From: CADEED01 sp041395625
Lineage (GTDB): Bacteria > Pseudomonadota > Gammaproteobacteria > Steroidobacterales > Steroidobacteraceae
Reading direction: 5' to 3'
Length of the DNA stretch: 64,000 nt
Assembly (NCBI GenBank): GCA_041395625.1
Contig: JAWLAE010000003.1
Location: forward strand, 186,001 to 250,000
A model generated the notes under the pieces. It did not search any database. It saw nothing but the letters and a program-made list of their open reading frames with translations, and had not been told where the DNA came from. The translations under genes were made by a program, and so were the position numbers. Below, in pieces: positions 45,801 through 53,817 of this stretch (positions within the stretch are counted from its first letter, which is position 1; each line of letters starts with the position of its first letter).

Positions 45801-48800
45801 TACTGATTCAAGGGCGCGGTTGTCTGCGGCTGCTGCGTCAGCGTGTAGCCAGCAGCGTCGCTGCCGGGCAGACTCGGGAACGCGTAATTGCCGTTGGCGT
45901 CAGTGACTGCGGAGCACGGGTTCGGGCTGATGACCGTACAGACATCGATGCCGGTCGCAGCATTGCCCGACACGGTGATCGTGACGCCCGGGATACCGCG
46001 TTCGCCGGCATCGCGTGTGCCATTGCCGTTCGTGTCGACATAGACAGAGCCGCTCAAGCCCTGGCCCTGCACACCGAAGTCGTAGTTCTGACCGTTGGCG
46101 CCGGCCGCGACAGGTATGTTCGCCGAGAGGTTGGTACCCACGCTCGGCGTGTTGGCGCCCTGGCCGTTGCCGCCCAGCGTACCGTTGAAGGTACCGGTGC
46201 TCGTCAGGCCCGGGATCGCAGTCTGCGTCAGGCTATAACTACCCGGTCGCAGCGTGGCGCAAAGCGGATTCGGATCGCCGGCTACCGGCAAGGCATAGGT
46301 GCCGTTCGCAGCAGTCGTGGTCGAGCAGTTCACCGCTTGGCCCGTGTCGGTCGTGCCGGTGAGCGTGATCGCAACGCCTGCCACACCAGAAGTCTCGGCT
46401 GGCTCGCGGATCGCATTCGCATTCGGATCGATGTACACCCGACCCGAGAGTTGCGCGCCCGGCAACTCGCCGAAGTTGCGCTCGGTCAGATTGGCCGCTG
46501 GATTGACGACGATCCCACCCGTTGCCGGGATGGTTTCACCCACCGGCCGGCCGCGGCTGTTGGCTATGACATTGCCGACGCCCGCGCCGTTCTGATCCGC
46601 GCCGTCGGCGAAACCTGTCGGTTCGTTGACCTGTGTCAGCGTATAGCCCGTTGTATCCGAAGGCGGCAAGTTGTTGAACGCATAGGCCCCGGTTGCGGTC
46701 GTGTTCTGCGTCAGCGTCAGCGTGTTGCCGGCATAGTCTGTGCCCGTCAGGCGGATCTGTACCGGGTTGGTGGTGCCGTTGATGCCGGTCTCGCCGCCTT
46801 CACGGTTGCCGTTGTCATTGGCATCGATGTACACAAAACCGGACAGCTGCGCCGTCGCGTACTCCTGGAAATTGTAGTTAGTGGCCTGCGTGTTGGGTGG
46901 CAACGTAATGTTGGTGATCCGATTCTGCGCAGCCGTGTTGCCGCAGTTGGCAGCCGGTGGACAGTTGGGCGATGCCGTGCCACCTACGCTACCGACGAAC
47001 TCGGCGCTGTCGACGAAAGCACCCGGCTGCGTCTCGGTGATCGTGTAGTCGCCAGGCGGCAGGAACTCGTAGAGATAGACGCCGGCGCTGTTGGTCTGTG
47101 TCGTGATGTTGCTGAGCGTATTGCCGTAGAGGTCCGTACCGCTCAGCGTCAGCTGCACGGAGCCAATGGCCTCACCGGCACCGAAAGTATTGTCGCGATT
47201 ATTGTCGGCGTACACGTTGCCCGCGAGACTGGAGCGCTGCACCTGCACGACGGCGGACTGTGTGTTGTTACCCGCGACAGTGTCACGCGACACGGGATTG
47301 CCGCTGCCATCGAGGCCCGGCGAGATCGTGGCGGTATTGGTCACGTTCGTGCCGATAGGTCCGCCGTAGAAGAACTGCGGCCGCGCCGTCACATGCAGCG
47401 TGACAGTATTGCCGGCGCCCGGCTGCAGGTTGCCTTGCAGATCGCAGGTTACCGTCACGGTCGTCGTACCGGAATCGTTACAGATCAGGCTGGTGACCGT
47501 GGCCGTACCGCCCCATTCACCAGCCGGTGCGGTCACAATGCCCACGCGCGTGAAGCCAGCCGGCAGCACATCGACGATGCGAGCACGATTGGTTGGCGAA
47601 GGGCCATTGTTGCGAATGACGATCGTGAACTCGGTTGGCTGGTTGATATTGACGGGCGACGGGGTCACCAGTGTCTTGCTGACCACCTCCAGATCGGTCG
47701 ATGGCAATACCGTCGTGTTCTCCGAAACGACGTTGTTGGCTGGCAGCGTGTCGTAACTGCTGAGCGTTTCGCTCGAGCGCACCTCTGCACCATTGACGAA
47801 GGTCAGAGATCCGGCCGGGGCCGGACCGGCGACCGCGAACGCGACGTCGAAGCGGATGGATTCGCCCGGGTCGAGATAGTTGTTGGCCGCCGTGGCCGAC
47901 GCCACGCAACGGATCTGGCCTGGCGCCGGTGAATCGATCGTACAGACCGGCGCACGCGACGCCGTCACGTTGGTCGTGCCGAGCACCGCCGAGGTCGGCG
48001 TCATGGTGTAGCCCGCGGGCGGAGCCCCCGGTGTATCGATCATCTCGACATTGGTCGCACGCGACGGGCCGTCGTTCTGCATCGTCACCTGGTAGAGCAG
48101 CGGCGCGCCAAATGGCACGGGATCCCCGCCAACTGGCTCCTGCTTGGTCACGATCATGTCGAGCTGCGGCACGATCACATCGTGCGTCACGCTGCCTGAG
48201 TCGTTAGTCAGGTCCGACTGGAAGGTGGACGTCAGGATGGTGGCCGTGTTGGTATGCGAGCCGGGGAATGGCGGGGTGCCCGGGAACGGGAAACGCGCGA
48301 TCGCCTGGAACGACATCTGGAAGTTCTGGCCACGGTTCAGCGTGCCGAGCGAGCAGCTGGCAACATCGGCGACGAAGCTGCACGTCTGGCCCGGCTTGGT
48401 CGTGCTGATCGATCCCGGCGCGACGATGAAACGCGTCGGATCGATCGGATCGTCGACAGTCACGTTGGCGGCCGGATTCGGCCCGACGTTACGAAAGCTG
48501 ATGGTATATGTGAATGGCACACCGACCACGACCGGATTCGGGTTGACCGTCTTCTGCGTCACTGCGACGTCAGCAATCGGCACGATCGTGACACTCGCTG
48601 GATCGCTGTTGTTGCCGTTATTGCTGTCGACCGCGTTGGGTGAGCTGACGGACGCGCTGTTGTTGAATGTCCCGCTCTCGACCGGACGTGTCATCTCGAT
48701 CAGAATCGTGCGAGATTCGGCCGGCGCAAGATTGTTCAACTGACAGTTGACAGTCGCTCCCGTGCGGGTACACGAATCGCCAGCCGGCGCCGTGAGCGTC

Positions 48801-50752
48801 ACGCCGGTCGTGAATGGCGCGCTGTTGAGATATTCACCGAGCGGATTGGAAACGTTGACGGTCGGCGCTGTGTCGGCACCGTTGTTGCTGACGATCAAAC
48901 GCCAAACGTAGCTGGTCTGAGAGGTCGGCACCGTCAGCGATTCGACGAATGGCCCGGCAGTCGTCGACCCCACGGTCTTGTCGATCGCCAGATCCGCTAT
49001 GCGCGTCGTGGCGACGATGCCTGCACTGGTGCAGTCGTTGGAATCGTTAGTTGGATCGAGCGGCGTCGCCAGCGAGTTGGCGGTCGAGCCGGTGCAGGCC
49101 GTATTGCTGATCGTCGGGAACGGCGGTGTACCGCCGATGCCGGTGGCCTGACTCGTCAGCTGTACGACCGTGGTAGCCCCGTTCGGGATCGAGCCGCTGC
49201 CGGTGGTCTCGCAGGTCACAGTCGTGGGCCCCGGTATAGGCCCGGCGGGACAGCTCCAGCCGGCGGTCAGAACACCGGTAAAGATCTCGTTGACGCCGAA
49301 CTGATCGGTGATGCGCAGCGGCGTACCAGGCGCGTAGGTAGACGCGGAGACGCCATTGTTGCGCACCGTTATGGTCGAAGTGATCGTGGCTCCCTGCGCC
49401 ACCGGATTCGGCGATTTGCTTTTGGTGACGGACAGATCAGCGAATGGCTCGACCACGGTGAACGGCGTGGTTGCGTTGTCGTTACCAGGGATCGGGTCGG
49501 TGATGCCACCCGGCGGCGTCACGAGCGCAGTCAGATTGCCGCTAGTTGCTGCGCCCGGCGCGCTCGCCGGAACCGTGAATATCTGGTTGCCACCAGCAGC
49601 AATCGAGCCGCTGACACAGGCAACGGTCCAGCCCGCGCCAACGCTACCCGAAGGCGTACAACCAGCTGGCATCGTGCCCAGTACGAAACCCGCCGGGATC
49701 GTGCCGACGATCGTGGCACCGTTGACCACGGCGGGACCGAGGTTGTTGATGCGCAGCGGAATGGTGACCGCCGCATTCGTGATCGCAGGATTGCTCGACA
49801 GACTGATCAGCGCCTGCAGGTCTGCACCCGGCGTCACGGTGACGACGATGTTCGGCGTGACGTCGTTCGCTGCATCGCGATCGAGAACGTTGCTGTTGCT
49901 CGAGGCAACCTGTGCCGAGTTCGTGATGGTGCCGGCAATGCCGCGATTGATACGGCCCGCAATCGTGATATTGGGGTAGTTGCCGGTGAGCGCGCCGCCG
50001 GTGTAGTCGCAGATGACGTTCGGCACGCCGGCATTGACGACACAGCTCCAGCCAGCGCCACTCGCGGTCACGTTGTTGAGGTCACTCTGCGGCGGCAGGT
50101 TGTCTGTCACACGGACGTTAGCCGTACTGTCGGGGCCCGCGTTGCTGACCGCGAGCGTGTAGGTAAGCTGCGCGCCACCTGGCAATGTCGTCGCGCTGGG
50201 TGTCTTGGAGATCGACAGATCGACGCCCAGGCGAACAGTGGGATTGCGGCTCAGACTGTTGTTGCCGTTGTTCGGATCGGTCGTGCCGCCGGGCGGCGCA
50301 ATGGCGGCGGATGTGCCGGCCGACGAGGGCGCCGTGATCGCGGTGGCCGTATAAAGAGTGTCGACGGATGCACCGACTGCGAACGGTGTAATCGGGCAGC
50401 TCAATACTTGGGAACCGACGACTCCCGTAAGGGAACATGACGCCGGGAAAGCAGTGCCTGGCGCGTTGGCAACCTGAAAACTCGGCGCTACGTTGATCGT
50501 CAGCACGGAGCCGTTGGCAGTGCCGGGCCCGTTGTTAGTCGTGCGCACCGTGAACTGCACTGCGGCGCCATTGGGTACCGGGTCCGGCGTCCAGGTATAG
50601 GCAGCGACGGAGACGTCCGCGCTCTGCGCGAGCGCGGCGCCGGGGGCGCCTAGTGCCATGAGCGCGAGTACCGATAGTGCCCACAGGCTCGGGCTCCGAT
50701 GCACGCCGCGCGATACTGTCGCCACTGCCAACCGCAAGCTATCGCATCGCAT
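42830..50752 (-). CDS. Giant DUF11/SdrD-B-repeat surface protein
   Basis: A 2640-aa exported protein with a signal peptide cut near ALAQ. About eight DUF11 repeats (for example VTKSKSPNPVAQGATITSTI) fill residues 45-1170. Six SdrD-B/Cna-B-like repeats of about 130 residues begin near 1172, 1300, 1430, 1562, 1695 and 1819, each with a motif such as LSGSVYVDTNGNGTRDAGE. More DUF11 units and one further SdrD-like unit follow, and the C-terminus is Cys-rich (CVIGKIYTDCNENDVQDHEE). There is no LPXTG, PEP-CTERM or autotransporter barrel. It is first gene of the surface operon, presumably held outside the cell by its two partners as an adhesin or fibre. Confidence 0.88.
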   Translation of the reverse strand: MRCDSLRLAVATVSRGVHRSPSLWALSVLALMALGAPGAALAQSADVSVAAYTWTPDPVPNGAAVQFTVRTTNNGPGTANGSVLTINVAPSFQVANAPGTAFPASCSLTGVVGSQVLSCPITPFAVGASVDTLYTATAITAPSSAGTSAAIAPPGGTTDPNNGNNSLSRNPTVRLGVDLSISKTPSATTLPGGAQLTYTLAVSNAGPDSTANVRVTDNLPPQSDLNNVTASGAGWSCVVNAGVPNVICDYTGGALTGNYPNITIAGRINRGIAGTITNSAQVASSNSNVLDRDAANDVTPNIVVTVTPGADLQALISLSSNPAITNAAVTIPLRINNLGPAVVNGATIVGTIPAGFVLGTMPAGCTPSGSVGAGWTVACVSGSIAAGGNQIFTVPASAPGAATSGNLTALVTPPGGITDPIPGNDNATTPFTVVEPFADLSVTKSKSPNPVAQGATITSTITVRNNGVSASTYAPGTPLRITDQFGVNEIFTGVLTAGWSCPAGPIPGPTTVTCETTGSGSIPNGATTVVQLTSQATGIGGTPPFPTISNTACTGSTANSLATPLDPTNDSNDCTSAGIVATTRIADLAIDKTVGSTTAGPFVESLTVPTSQTSYVWRLIVSNNGADTAPTVNVSNPLGEYLNSAPFTTGVTLTAPAGDSCTRTGATVNCQLNNLAPAESRTILIEMTRPVESGTFNNSASVSSPNAVDSNNGNNSDPASVTIVPIADVAVTQKTVNPNPVVVGVPFTYTISFRNVGPNPAANVTVDDPIDPTRFIVAPGSISTTKPGQTCSFVADVASCSLGTLNRGQNFQMSFQAIARFPFPGTPPFPGSHTNTATILTSTFQSDLTNDSGSVTHDVIVPQLDMIVTKQEPVGGDPVPFGAPLLYQVTMQNDGPSRATNVEMIDTPGAPPAGYTMTPTSAVLGTTNVTASRAPVCTIDSPAPGQIRCVASATAANNYLDPGESIRFDVAFAVAGPAPAGSLTFVNGAEVRSSETLSSYDTLPANNVVSENTTVLPSTDLEVVSKTLVTPSPVNINQPTEFTIVIRNNGPSPTNRARIVDVLPAGFTRVGIVTAPAGEWGGTATVTSLICNDSGTTTVTVTCDLQGNLQPGAGNTVTLHVTARPQFFYGGPIGTNVTNTATISPGLDGSGNPVSRDTVAGNNTQSAVVQVQRSSLAGNVYADNNRDNTFGAGEAIGSVQLTLSGTDLYGNTLSNITTQTNSAGVYLYEFLPPGDYTITETQPGAFVDSAEFVGSVGGTASPNCPPAANCGNTAAQNRITNITLPPNTQATNYNFQEYATAQLSGFVYIDANDNGNREGGETGINGTTNPVQIRLTGTDYAGNTLTLTQNTTATGAYAFNNLPPSDTTGYTLTQVNEPTGFADGADQNGAGVGNVIANSRGRPVGETIPATGGIVVNPAANLTERNFGELPGAQLSGRVYIDPNANAIREPAETSGVAGVAITLTGTTDTGQAVNCSTTTAANGTYALPVAGDPNPLCATLRPGSYSLTQTAIPGLTSTGTFNGTLGGNGQGANTPSVGTNLSANIPVAAGANGQNYDFGVQGQGLSGSVYVDTNGNGTRDAGERGIPGVTITVSGNAATGIDVCTVISPNPCSAVTDANGNYAFPSLPGSDAAGYTLTQQPQTTAPLNQYGDGAESVGQINGTPTGSAAANDVISGIVLPTGAAAMNYNFGERPASLAGVSYVDLDNDGVADAGEDRLPNVTMTLSGTTLGGADVCTIIANCVVVTDANGAYVFPDLPAGTYTVTQAQPASYADGIDSPGNFGGAPVGTAGAAGTNLISNIVVPAGGTGVDFNFGETPSYLAGHAFFDPDNNGVQDPGELDLINTVVTVQASDGRTLTVTTDGAGNYRIAVPGGPTQANVTDPSGTELTTANDPQTVNVPLGGTGTATPVGFRYLGPDVTVVKTATPTIFTEANRGTFSIVVSNVALALDTTGVYTVVDTLPAGMTVAEIPTGAGWDCSTTVVGGQTATCTSSVVLASNGGTAAPITLTVDVAAGAAANSPLVNRVRVDGGGEPNGLQDNNESTLSVPLQVGGQISGSVWFDIGQTGRQRDAGDAPLPGWIVELVDPAAPAGTAPVRTTQTDAAGNYAFLTVIPATYNVLFRDPTSGVAYGTPVNGNTGTPQAGSRPAPANPRGALEVVLPPGGNIPQQSLPVDPSGVVYDAVTREVVPGATVTLQPVGACPNYNPATMIVNAGAGGYTVSGSAISMTTGANGYYQFLLGTNAPASCSFELVTTPPARYVAPSALISSSGSITAPAGTGVVAIQPQATPPPVGASTTYYTQLVVGSATQGFVHNHIPLDPEIPSIISLQKTVDDDEVELGDSVRYTIVVRNVQGGGLPDLTITDRLPLGFRYIEGTARILLPGSAGATSFADPEGAPGPILTFPIMSPLPSNQSMTLTYRVRVGVGAQQGDGINRARAVSDAVSSNEGRAKVKVLGGVFTTEACVIGKIYTDCNENDVQDHEEVGVPGVRLYFEDGTYLISDSEGKYSYCGLKPITHVLKVDRSTLPKGALLDTVDTRNAGDPDSRFVDLRNGELHRADFHVRNCSSDVLGQVFGRRATLGEVAAPEVEKGDEVPALTLDSRKETRCELTRQSADRVYRESDQSCRPAPKTSRKRGGSR

Positions 50753-51093
50753 CTAATACTCTCCGTAGATCGACCCGAGCACTCGTCGCGAGTAATCGCG
50801 CGCGCAAGCGAGCCCATGCCGGCCTATTGGCCAGACTGTCGTCAAAAAAGTTGGGTGGGTCCTGAACCCGCTGTGGCAGGTTAGGGACGGAACCTCGCGT
50901 TACTAACCAGTTGCGGCCATACACGGCCGCAACCTGCATCCTTTAGCAACATACGACCGCATAGCCTCCCTGAGTAAGCGGAACGTCAGCTCATACTCGA
51001 TGGTGATATGGAAAACGATCGGTCGTTAAGTTACAAGCTGACGCAGCACACATTTCTGCGCATGGTTTGCACACTGAGAATCCGGTCGCGACG
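50753..51093. other. 341-bp leader/promoter region of the giant gene
   Basis: No gene is seen. It contains a perfect 9-bp hairpin GTTGCGGCC-N6-GGCCGCAAC (50910-50933), a GGGT/ACCC hairpin followed by six T on the minus strand near 50845-50875 that could act as a weak attenuator for the giant gene, and a long-range inverted repeat CGTCAGCT/AGCTGACG (50984-50991, 51036-51043). It does not match a riboswitch class I know. Confidence 0.4.
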
Positions 51094-51531
51094 CTAGTCG
51101 GTAACGCGTGACGTGTGTCTCAATCGCCAGTTACCGTCTTCCCTTACGAGTTCAACGCGGTAACGCTGACCGTTCGCTGCGAAGCGCGCGCCGTCGCCGG
51201 CACCCGTCGATTCCCGGCCGAGAACCACGAGCGTGATGGTTGCCTGCGCCAGATCGTCGGCAGGAAACTCCACTGATTCGACGCGCAACAGCACTGTGAG
51301 CGACGGTCGGCTGAGGAAATACGCGCGGACGAAGTGCTGCAGGCCGTTCTTGTCGAAACCGTTGTCGTCACTGTAGTCGTCGACGACCAGGGACATCGCA
51401 TCGGACGTATCGCGCGCCTCCGCAGCGGCCTCGGCGGCGGCGAACACCGCACGCACTTCCTCCTCCGGCGTGCCGCGCGATGCGCAACTCGTCGCAGCGA
51501 GTACGAGCAAGGGCAACAGATACCTCTTCAT
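51094..51531 (-). CDS. NTF2-like lipoprotein, unknown
   Basis: A 145-aa predicted lipoprotein with signal MKRYLLPLLVLAATSC and a lipobox Cys16. The exported part (EVRAVFAAAEAAAEARD, MSLVVDDYSDDNGFDKNG, YRVELVREDGNWRL) has the pattern of the NTF2-like/SnoaL cone fold, in which a helical N-terminus is followed by a curved sheet. It has no catalytic motif I can name. It is divergent from the 127-aa gene. Confidence 0.78.
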   Translation of the reverse strand: MKRYLLPLLVLAATSCASRGTPEEEVRAVFAAAEAAAEARDTSDAMSLVVDDYSDDNGFDKNGLQHFVRAYFLSRPSLTVLLRVESVEFPADDLAQATITLVVLGRESTGAGDGARFAANGQRYRVELVREDGNWRLRHTSRVTD

Positions 51532-51654
51532 GAAAAATTCCTCTTGCAGTGAGACTCGATGTGCCGTAACTTTCGCGCCGCGTTACGGGGTTGGGAACCG
51601 GTCGTGACGTCCAGAGATGGTGCGCCGGACCCAGTGGAGGTGGAAACCAAAGAG

Positions 51655-52038
51655 ATGAAGAACACTCGCGTTGCGTCGATCGACAGCAGCCCTGTATCCC
51701 GTCTTCATACCGTCAACCGGTATCTCGAGAAGAATTTTCCCGATTTCTTTGCCCAAGCCCGTTTCGACGTGGGCAATGACGATTATTTCCTCTACGCCCG
51801 TTTTGGCCAATACCTGGCCCGCTCGATCGAGCACCGGCGCGTGCCGCGCGACAAGATCTATCGCGGCTTCACCGTACTCAACAAGATGGCCCGCATGTCG
51901 GCGCGCGATCCCGAAGTGCGCCAGATGCTGGTTTCTGGCCCGCTCGAGTATCTGCTGGACGCCCCCAAGGCCCGCGAACTGGCACGCAAGCGCCTGTCGC
52001 CGGTAGCGCAGGGCTATATGGAGAGTCTCTGCGAGTAG
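51655..52038 (+). CDS. Conserved hypothetical protein
   Basis: A 127-aa soluble, basic and helix-rich protein (TVNRYLEKNFPDFFAQARF, DDYFLYARFGQYLARSIE, KIYRGFTVLNKMARMS). I do not recognise the family. ATG 51655 is preferred; a ribosome site GGAGG lies somewhat far upstream, so a GTG about 15 bp earlier is possible. Repeat element copy 1 begins six bases after its stop codon. Confidence 0.65.
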   Translation: MKNTRVASIDSSPVSRLHTVNRYLEKNFPDFFAQARFDVGNDDYFLYARFGQYLARSIEHRRVPRDKIYRGFTVLNKMARMSARDPEVRQMLVSGPLEYLLDAPKARELARKRLSPVAQGYMESLCE

Positions 52039-52043
52039 CCGCA

Positions 52044-52256
52044 GCGGCGGTGCGATCAGAGGGAGTGGTGCAGAGCGTCCGTGGAGATCGCCGCAGCGCG
52101 GACGTGGCGCGCTCCTGCGCCGCTTTCAGCCTGGCGCGCCACAGGGGGAAGATGCGCGCCGCGTTCGCGCGAGGTTCGCCGGCGCGAGCGCTTCGCTCGC
52201 GACGAAGCGCGATCGATCCGGACGCTCTGCACCACTCCCTCTGATCGCACTGCCGC
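52044..52256 (+). repeat. Structured hairpin repeat, copy 1
   Basis: Outer arms 52044-52080 and 52220-52256 are complementary over 37 bp with a single G.T pair; the inner 31 bp are perfect. The 139-bp core (52081-52219) contains the closing helix GATCGC (52086-52091) / GCGATC (52209-52214), a 17-bp helix GCGCGGACGTGGCGCGC (52096-52112) / GCGCGCCGCGTTCGCGC (52154-52170) with two G.T pairs, and a hairpin GCGAGCG-CTT-CGCTCGC (52184-52200). It lies six bases after the stop of the 127-aa gene. Sense is taken as the strand on which imperfect pairs are G.U. Confidence 0.9.
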
Positions 52257-52372
52257 CGGATCCACCGTGCGTCTCGGCCAATCGATAGTCGCGGACGCTT
52301 GTTGCAGTAGACATCCGCCTGAGCGCCCGGTAACACTCCGCCGCACCGATCGGTTCGAGGCGGCGAGCATTT

Positions 52373-52870
52373 ATGCATAGTCCATCGTGGGGATTGTCGG
52401 CACTGCTTGCAGCAATGTTGCTGACAGGCTGCGCCAAGCCCGCGACGCCGCAAGTGGAAGGACCGCTGGCGATCGACATCCCGGAGCTGTGCACCCAATG
52501 CGTCGAGGTTCTGCGCTGCGAGGGCGATGGTCGACGCACCGTGTACGTGCTGGACGAGAAAAGCGCCTGGGCGCAGATCGCCACGATCTGGGACTACATG
52601 GCGCAGTTCTTCCGGCCGAAAGTTGAAGACTTTCGCGACCTGAAGATCTACCAGCTTGCGGCGGATGGCGAGACTGTCGTCGCGCGCACCGCCGACTTGC
52701 AGGCGCGTCTCGATGTCTGGCAGCGTCGCGTCGAGTTGCCCGACTCTGTTGTCGAGCAGAAGACCGGCCGCTGGCTTGGGCTGGATGGGAAACCGCAGGG
52801 CACGTGTCGACACTTGCCGCGCACCGAAGACCGCAACTATGCACGCCAACTGGAAGAACGCACACCATGA
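52373..52870 (+). CDS. Lipoprotein linked to DoxX-like gene
   Basis: A 165-aa predicted lipoprotein with lipobox LTGC (ALLAAMLLTGCAKP). It has paired Cys residues (CTQCVEVLRCEG) and later a Cys in GTCRHLPR, which suggests a redox or metal role, but I recognise no family. Its stop overlaps the ATG of the DoxX-like gene (ATGA), so the two are co-translated and probably act together at the inner membrane or periplasm. Confidence 0.75.
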   Translation: MHSPSWGLSALLAAMLLTGCAKPATPQVEGPLAIDIPELCTQCVEVLRCEGDGRRTVYVLDEKSAWAQIATIWDYMAQFFRPKVEDFRDLKIYQLAADGETVVARTADLQARLDVWQRRVELPDSVVEQKTGRWLGLDGKPQGTCRHLPRTEDRNYARQLEERTP

Positions 52871-53331
52871 GTAAGATGAGGAGCTTCGGCCGCGGCTTTG
52901 TCCTGGTGCTGCGCTACTTGTACGGGCTGTTCTATCTGTTTGCCACGGTAAACAAGTTCCAGACCAACTACATGTTCAGTGACAAACCACTGGAGGTGTT
53001 CACCAAACAGCTCGCGCAGATCGACCAGAACGGCATCATGGCCGCCTATCTCAAAGGCTTTCTGATACCGAACTATCACTTCGTCGGCATCGTGATCACG
53101 CTGGTGTGGTCGGCGGTGACGATCGGCCTGCTGCTCGGCTTGTGCACTAGGTGGGCAGCCGCGCTGGCGATTTTCGCGACGATCAATATCGGTCTGGGCG
53201 GATTCTATGACGCGTCGCTGATCGTGCTCGGTGCGATCGCACTGCTGTTCGTGGTGCTGCCAACGGGCCACTGGCTGGGGCTCGACAAGCGTCTGCATGC
53301 GAAGTATCCGCGGTCGATTTTGTTCAGATAA
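52867..53331 (+). CDS. DoxX-like membrane protein
   Basis: A 154-aa protein with four membrane helices (RGFVLVLRYLYGLFYLFATV, FVGIVITLVWSAVTIGLLLG, AALAIFATINIGLGG and IVLGAIALLFVVLPTGHWLG), matching the DoxX/TQO-like fold of small quinone-linked membrane proteins. ATG 52867 overlaps the lipoprotein stop; the longer frame upstream belongs to that gene. Electron transfer is possible given the Cys-rich lipoprotein partner, but unproven. Repeat copy 2 starts eight bases after its stop. Confidence 0.8.
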   Translation: MSKMRSFGRGFVLVLRYLYGLFYLFATVNKFQTNYMFSDKPLEVFTKQLAQIDQNGIMAAYLKGFLIPNYHFVGIVITLVWSAVTIGLLLGLCTRWAAALAIFATINIGLGGFYDASLIVLGAIALLFVVLPTGHWLGLDKRLHAKYPRSILFR

Positions 53332-53338
53332 GACCAGT

Positions 53339-53548
53339 TGTTCCGCGCAGCGACGAACCCCTGATTCGAGTCCGGGTCGATCGCGCTTCGCCGCGCGCGA
53401 AGCGCTCGCGACGGCGAACCTTGCGCGAACGCGGCGCGCATCTTTCCCCTGCGAAGCAGTTAGCCTGACAGCGGCACAGGAGCGCGCCACGTCCGCGCTG
53501 CGGCGATCTCCACGGACTCGAATCAGGGGTTCGTCGCTGCACGGGACA
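53339..53548 (-). repeat. Structured hairpin repeat, copy 2 (inverted)
   Basis: Same element in the opposite orientation. Perfect 28-bp arms lie at 53347-53374 and 53513-53540, extending with two imperfect pairs to 53339 and 53548. The 138-bp core carries the 17-bp helix at 53482-53498 and 53423-53439 with the same sequence as copy 1 read on the minus strand. The arm sequence is unrelated to those of copies 1 and 3 except for a few bases next to the core. It lies directly after the DoxX-like gene. Confidence 0.9.
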
Positions 53549-53615
53549 CGGACCTTTCTCCACTCGACAGCGCCAGTGCCAGCTCGCGGTGCCGAGCCCG
53601 CGTTGGGAGAGTCGC

Positions 53616-53810
53616 GTTGACAGCCGTCGGGTAGGGTGTGTGGGGGAGCGCGTTGAGATCGCCGCAGCAAGCTTGCGACGCGCTCCTGACCTGCGTGGTA
53701 GTTAGCCACGAGGCAAGGGGGAAAATGCGCGTCGCAGGCTTGCTAGGGGACGAGCGTCAGCTCGCGATCGATCCAAGCTCCCCCACACACCCTACCCGAC
53801 GGCTGCCAAC
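53616..53810 (+). repeat. Structured hairpin repeat, copy 3 (divergent)
   Basis: Arms 53616-53649 and 53777-53810 pair over 34 bp with one mismatch; the inner 29 bp are perfect and GT-rich, unlike the other copies. The shorter core (127 bp) keeps GAGATCGCCGCAGC, CGCGCTCCTG, GGGGAA and GCGATCGA. Its 17-bp helix has a different sequence, GCAAGCTTGCGACGCGC (53667-53683) with GCGCGTCGCAGGCTTGC (53727-53743), but still pairs fully with one T.G. It ends seven bases from the stop of the 1364-aa gene. Confidence 0.88.
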
Positions 53811-53817
53811 ACCACTG

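Noticed and set aside
44600..47250. Regular spacing of about 390 bp that might look like an array
   Set aside because: These are SdrD-B-like protein repeats with divergent DNA sequence, not a CRISPR or tandem DNA repeat.
45119..47932. 937-codon open frame antisense to the giant surface gene
   Set aside because: It is a shadow of repetitive GC-rich coding sequence; its product is low-complexity Arg/Ala-rich with no motif.
50753..51093. c-di-GMP riboswitch upstream of the giant adhesin-like gene
   Set aside because: I looked for the GEMM-type core on both strands and did not find it.
51559..51654. Earlier start for the 127-aa hypothetical protein
   Set aside because: The extra 32 residues show no conserved character, and the later ATG gives a cleaner N-terminus, although the ribosome site is not decisive.
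52050..52244. Small open frame with a peptide similar to those at 57967-58200 and, in reverse, 53324-53563 (shared GDRRSAD- and RGKMRAAFA-like stretches)
   Set aside because: These are translations of the repeat cores. Frames break in the variable arms, copy 3 does not keep them, and changes preserve base pairing, not codons.
53549..53615. The 67 bp between repeat copies 2 and 3
   Set aside because: No gene, hairpin or repeat could be supported in it.
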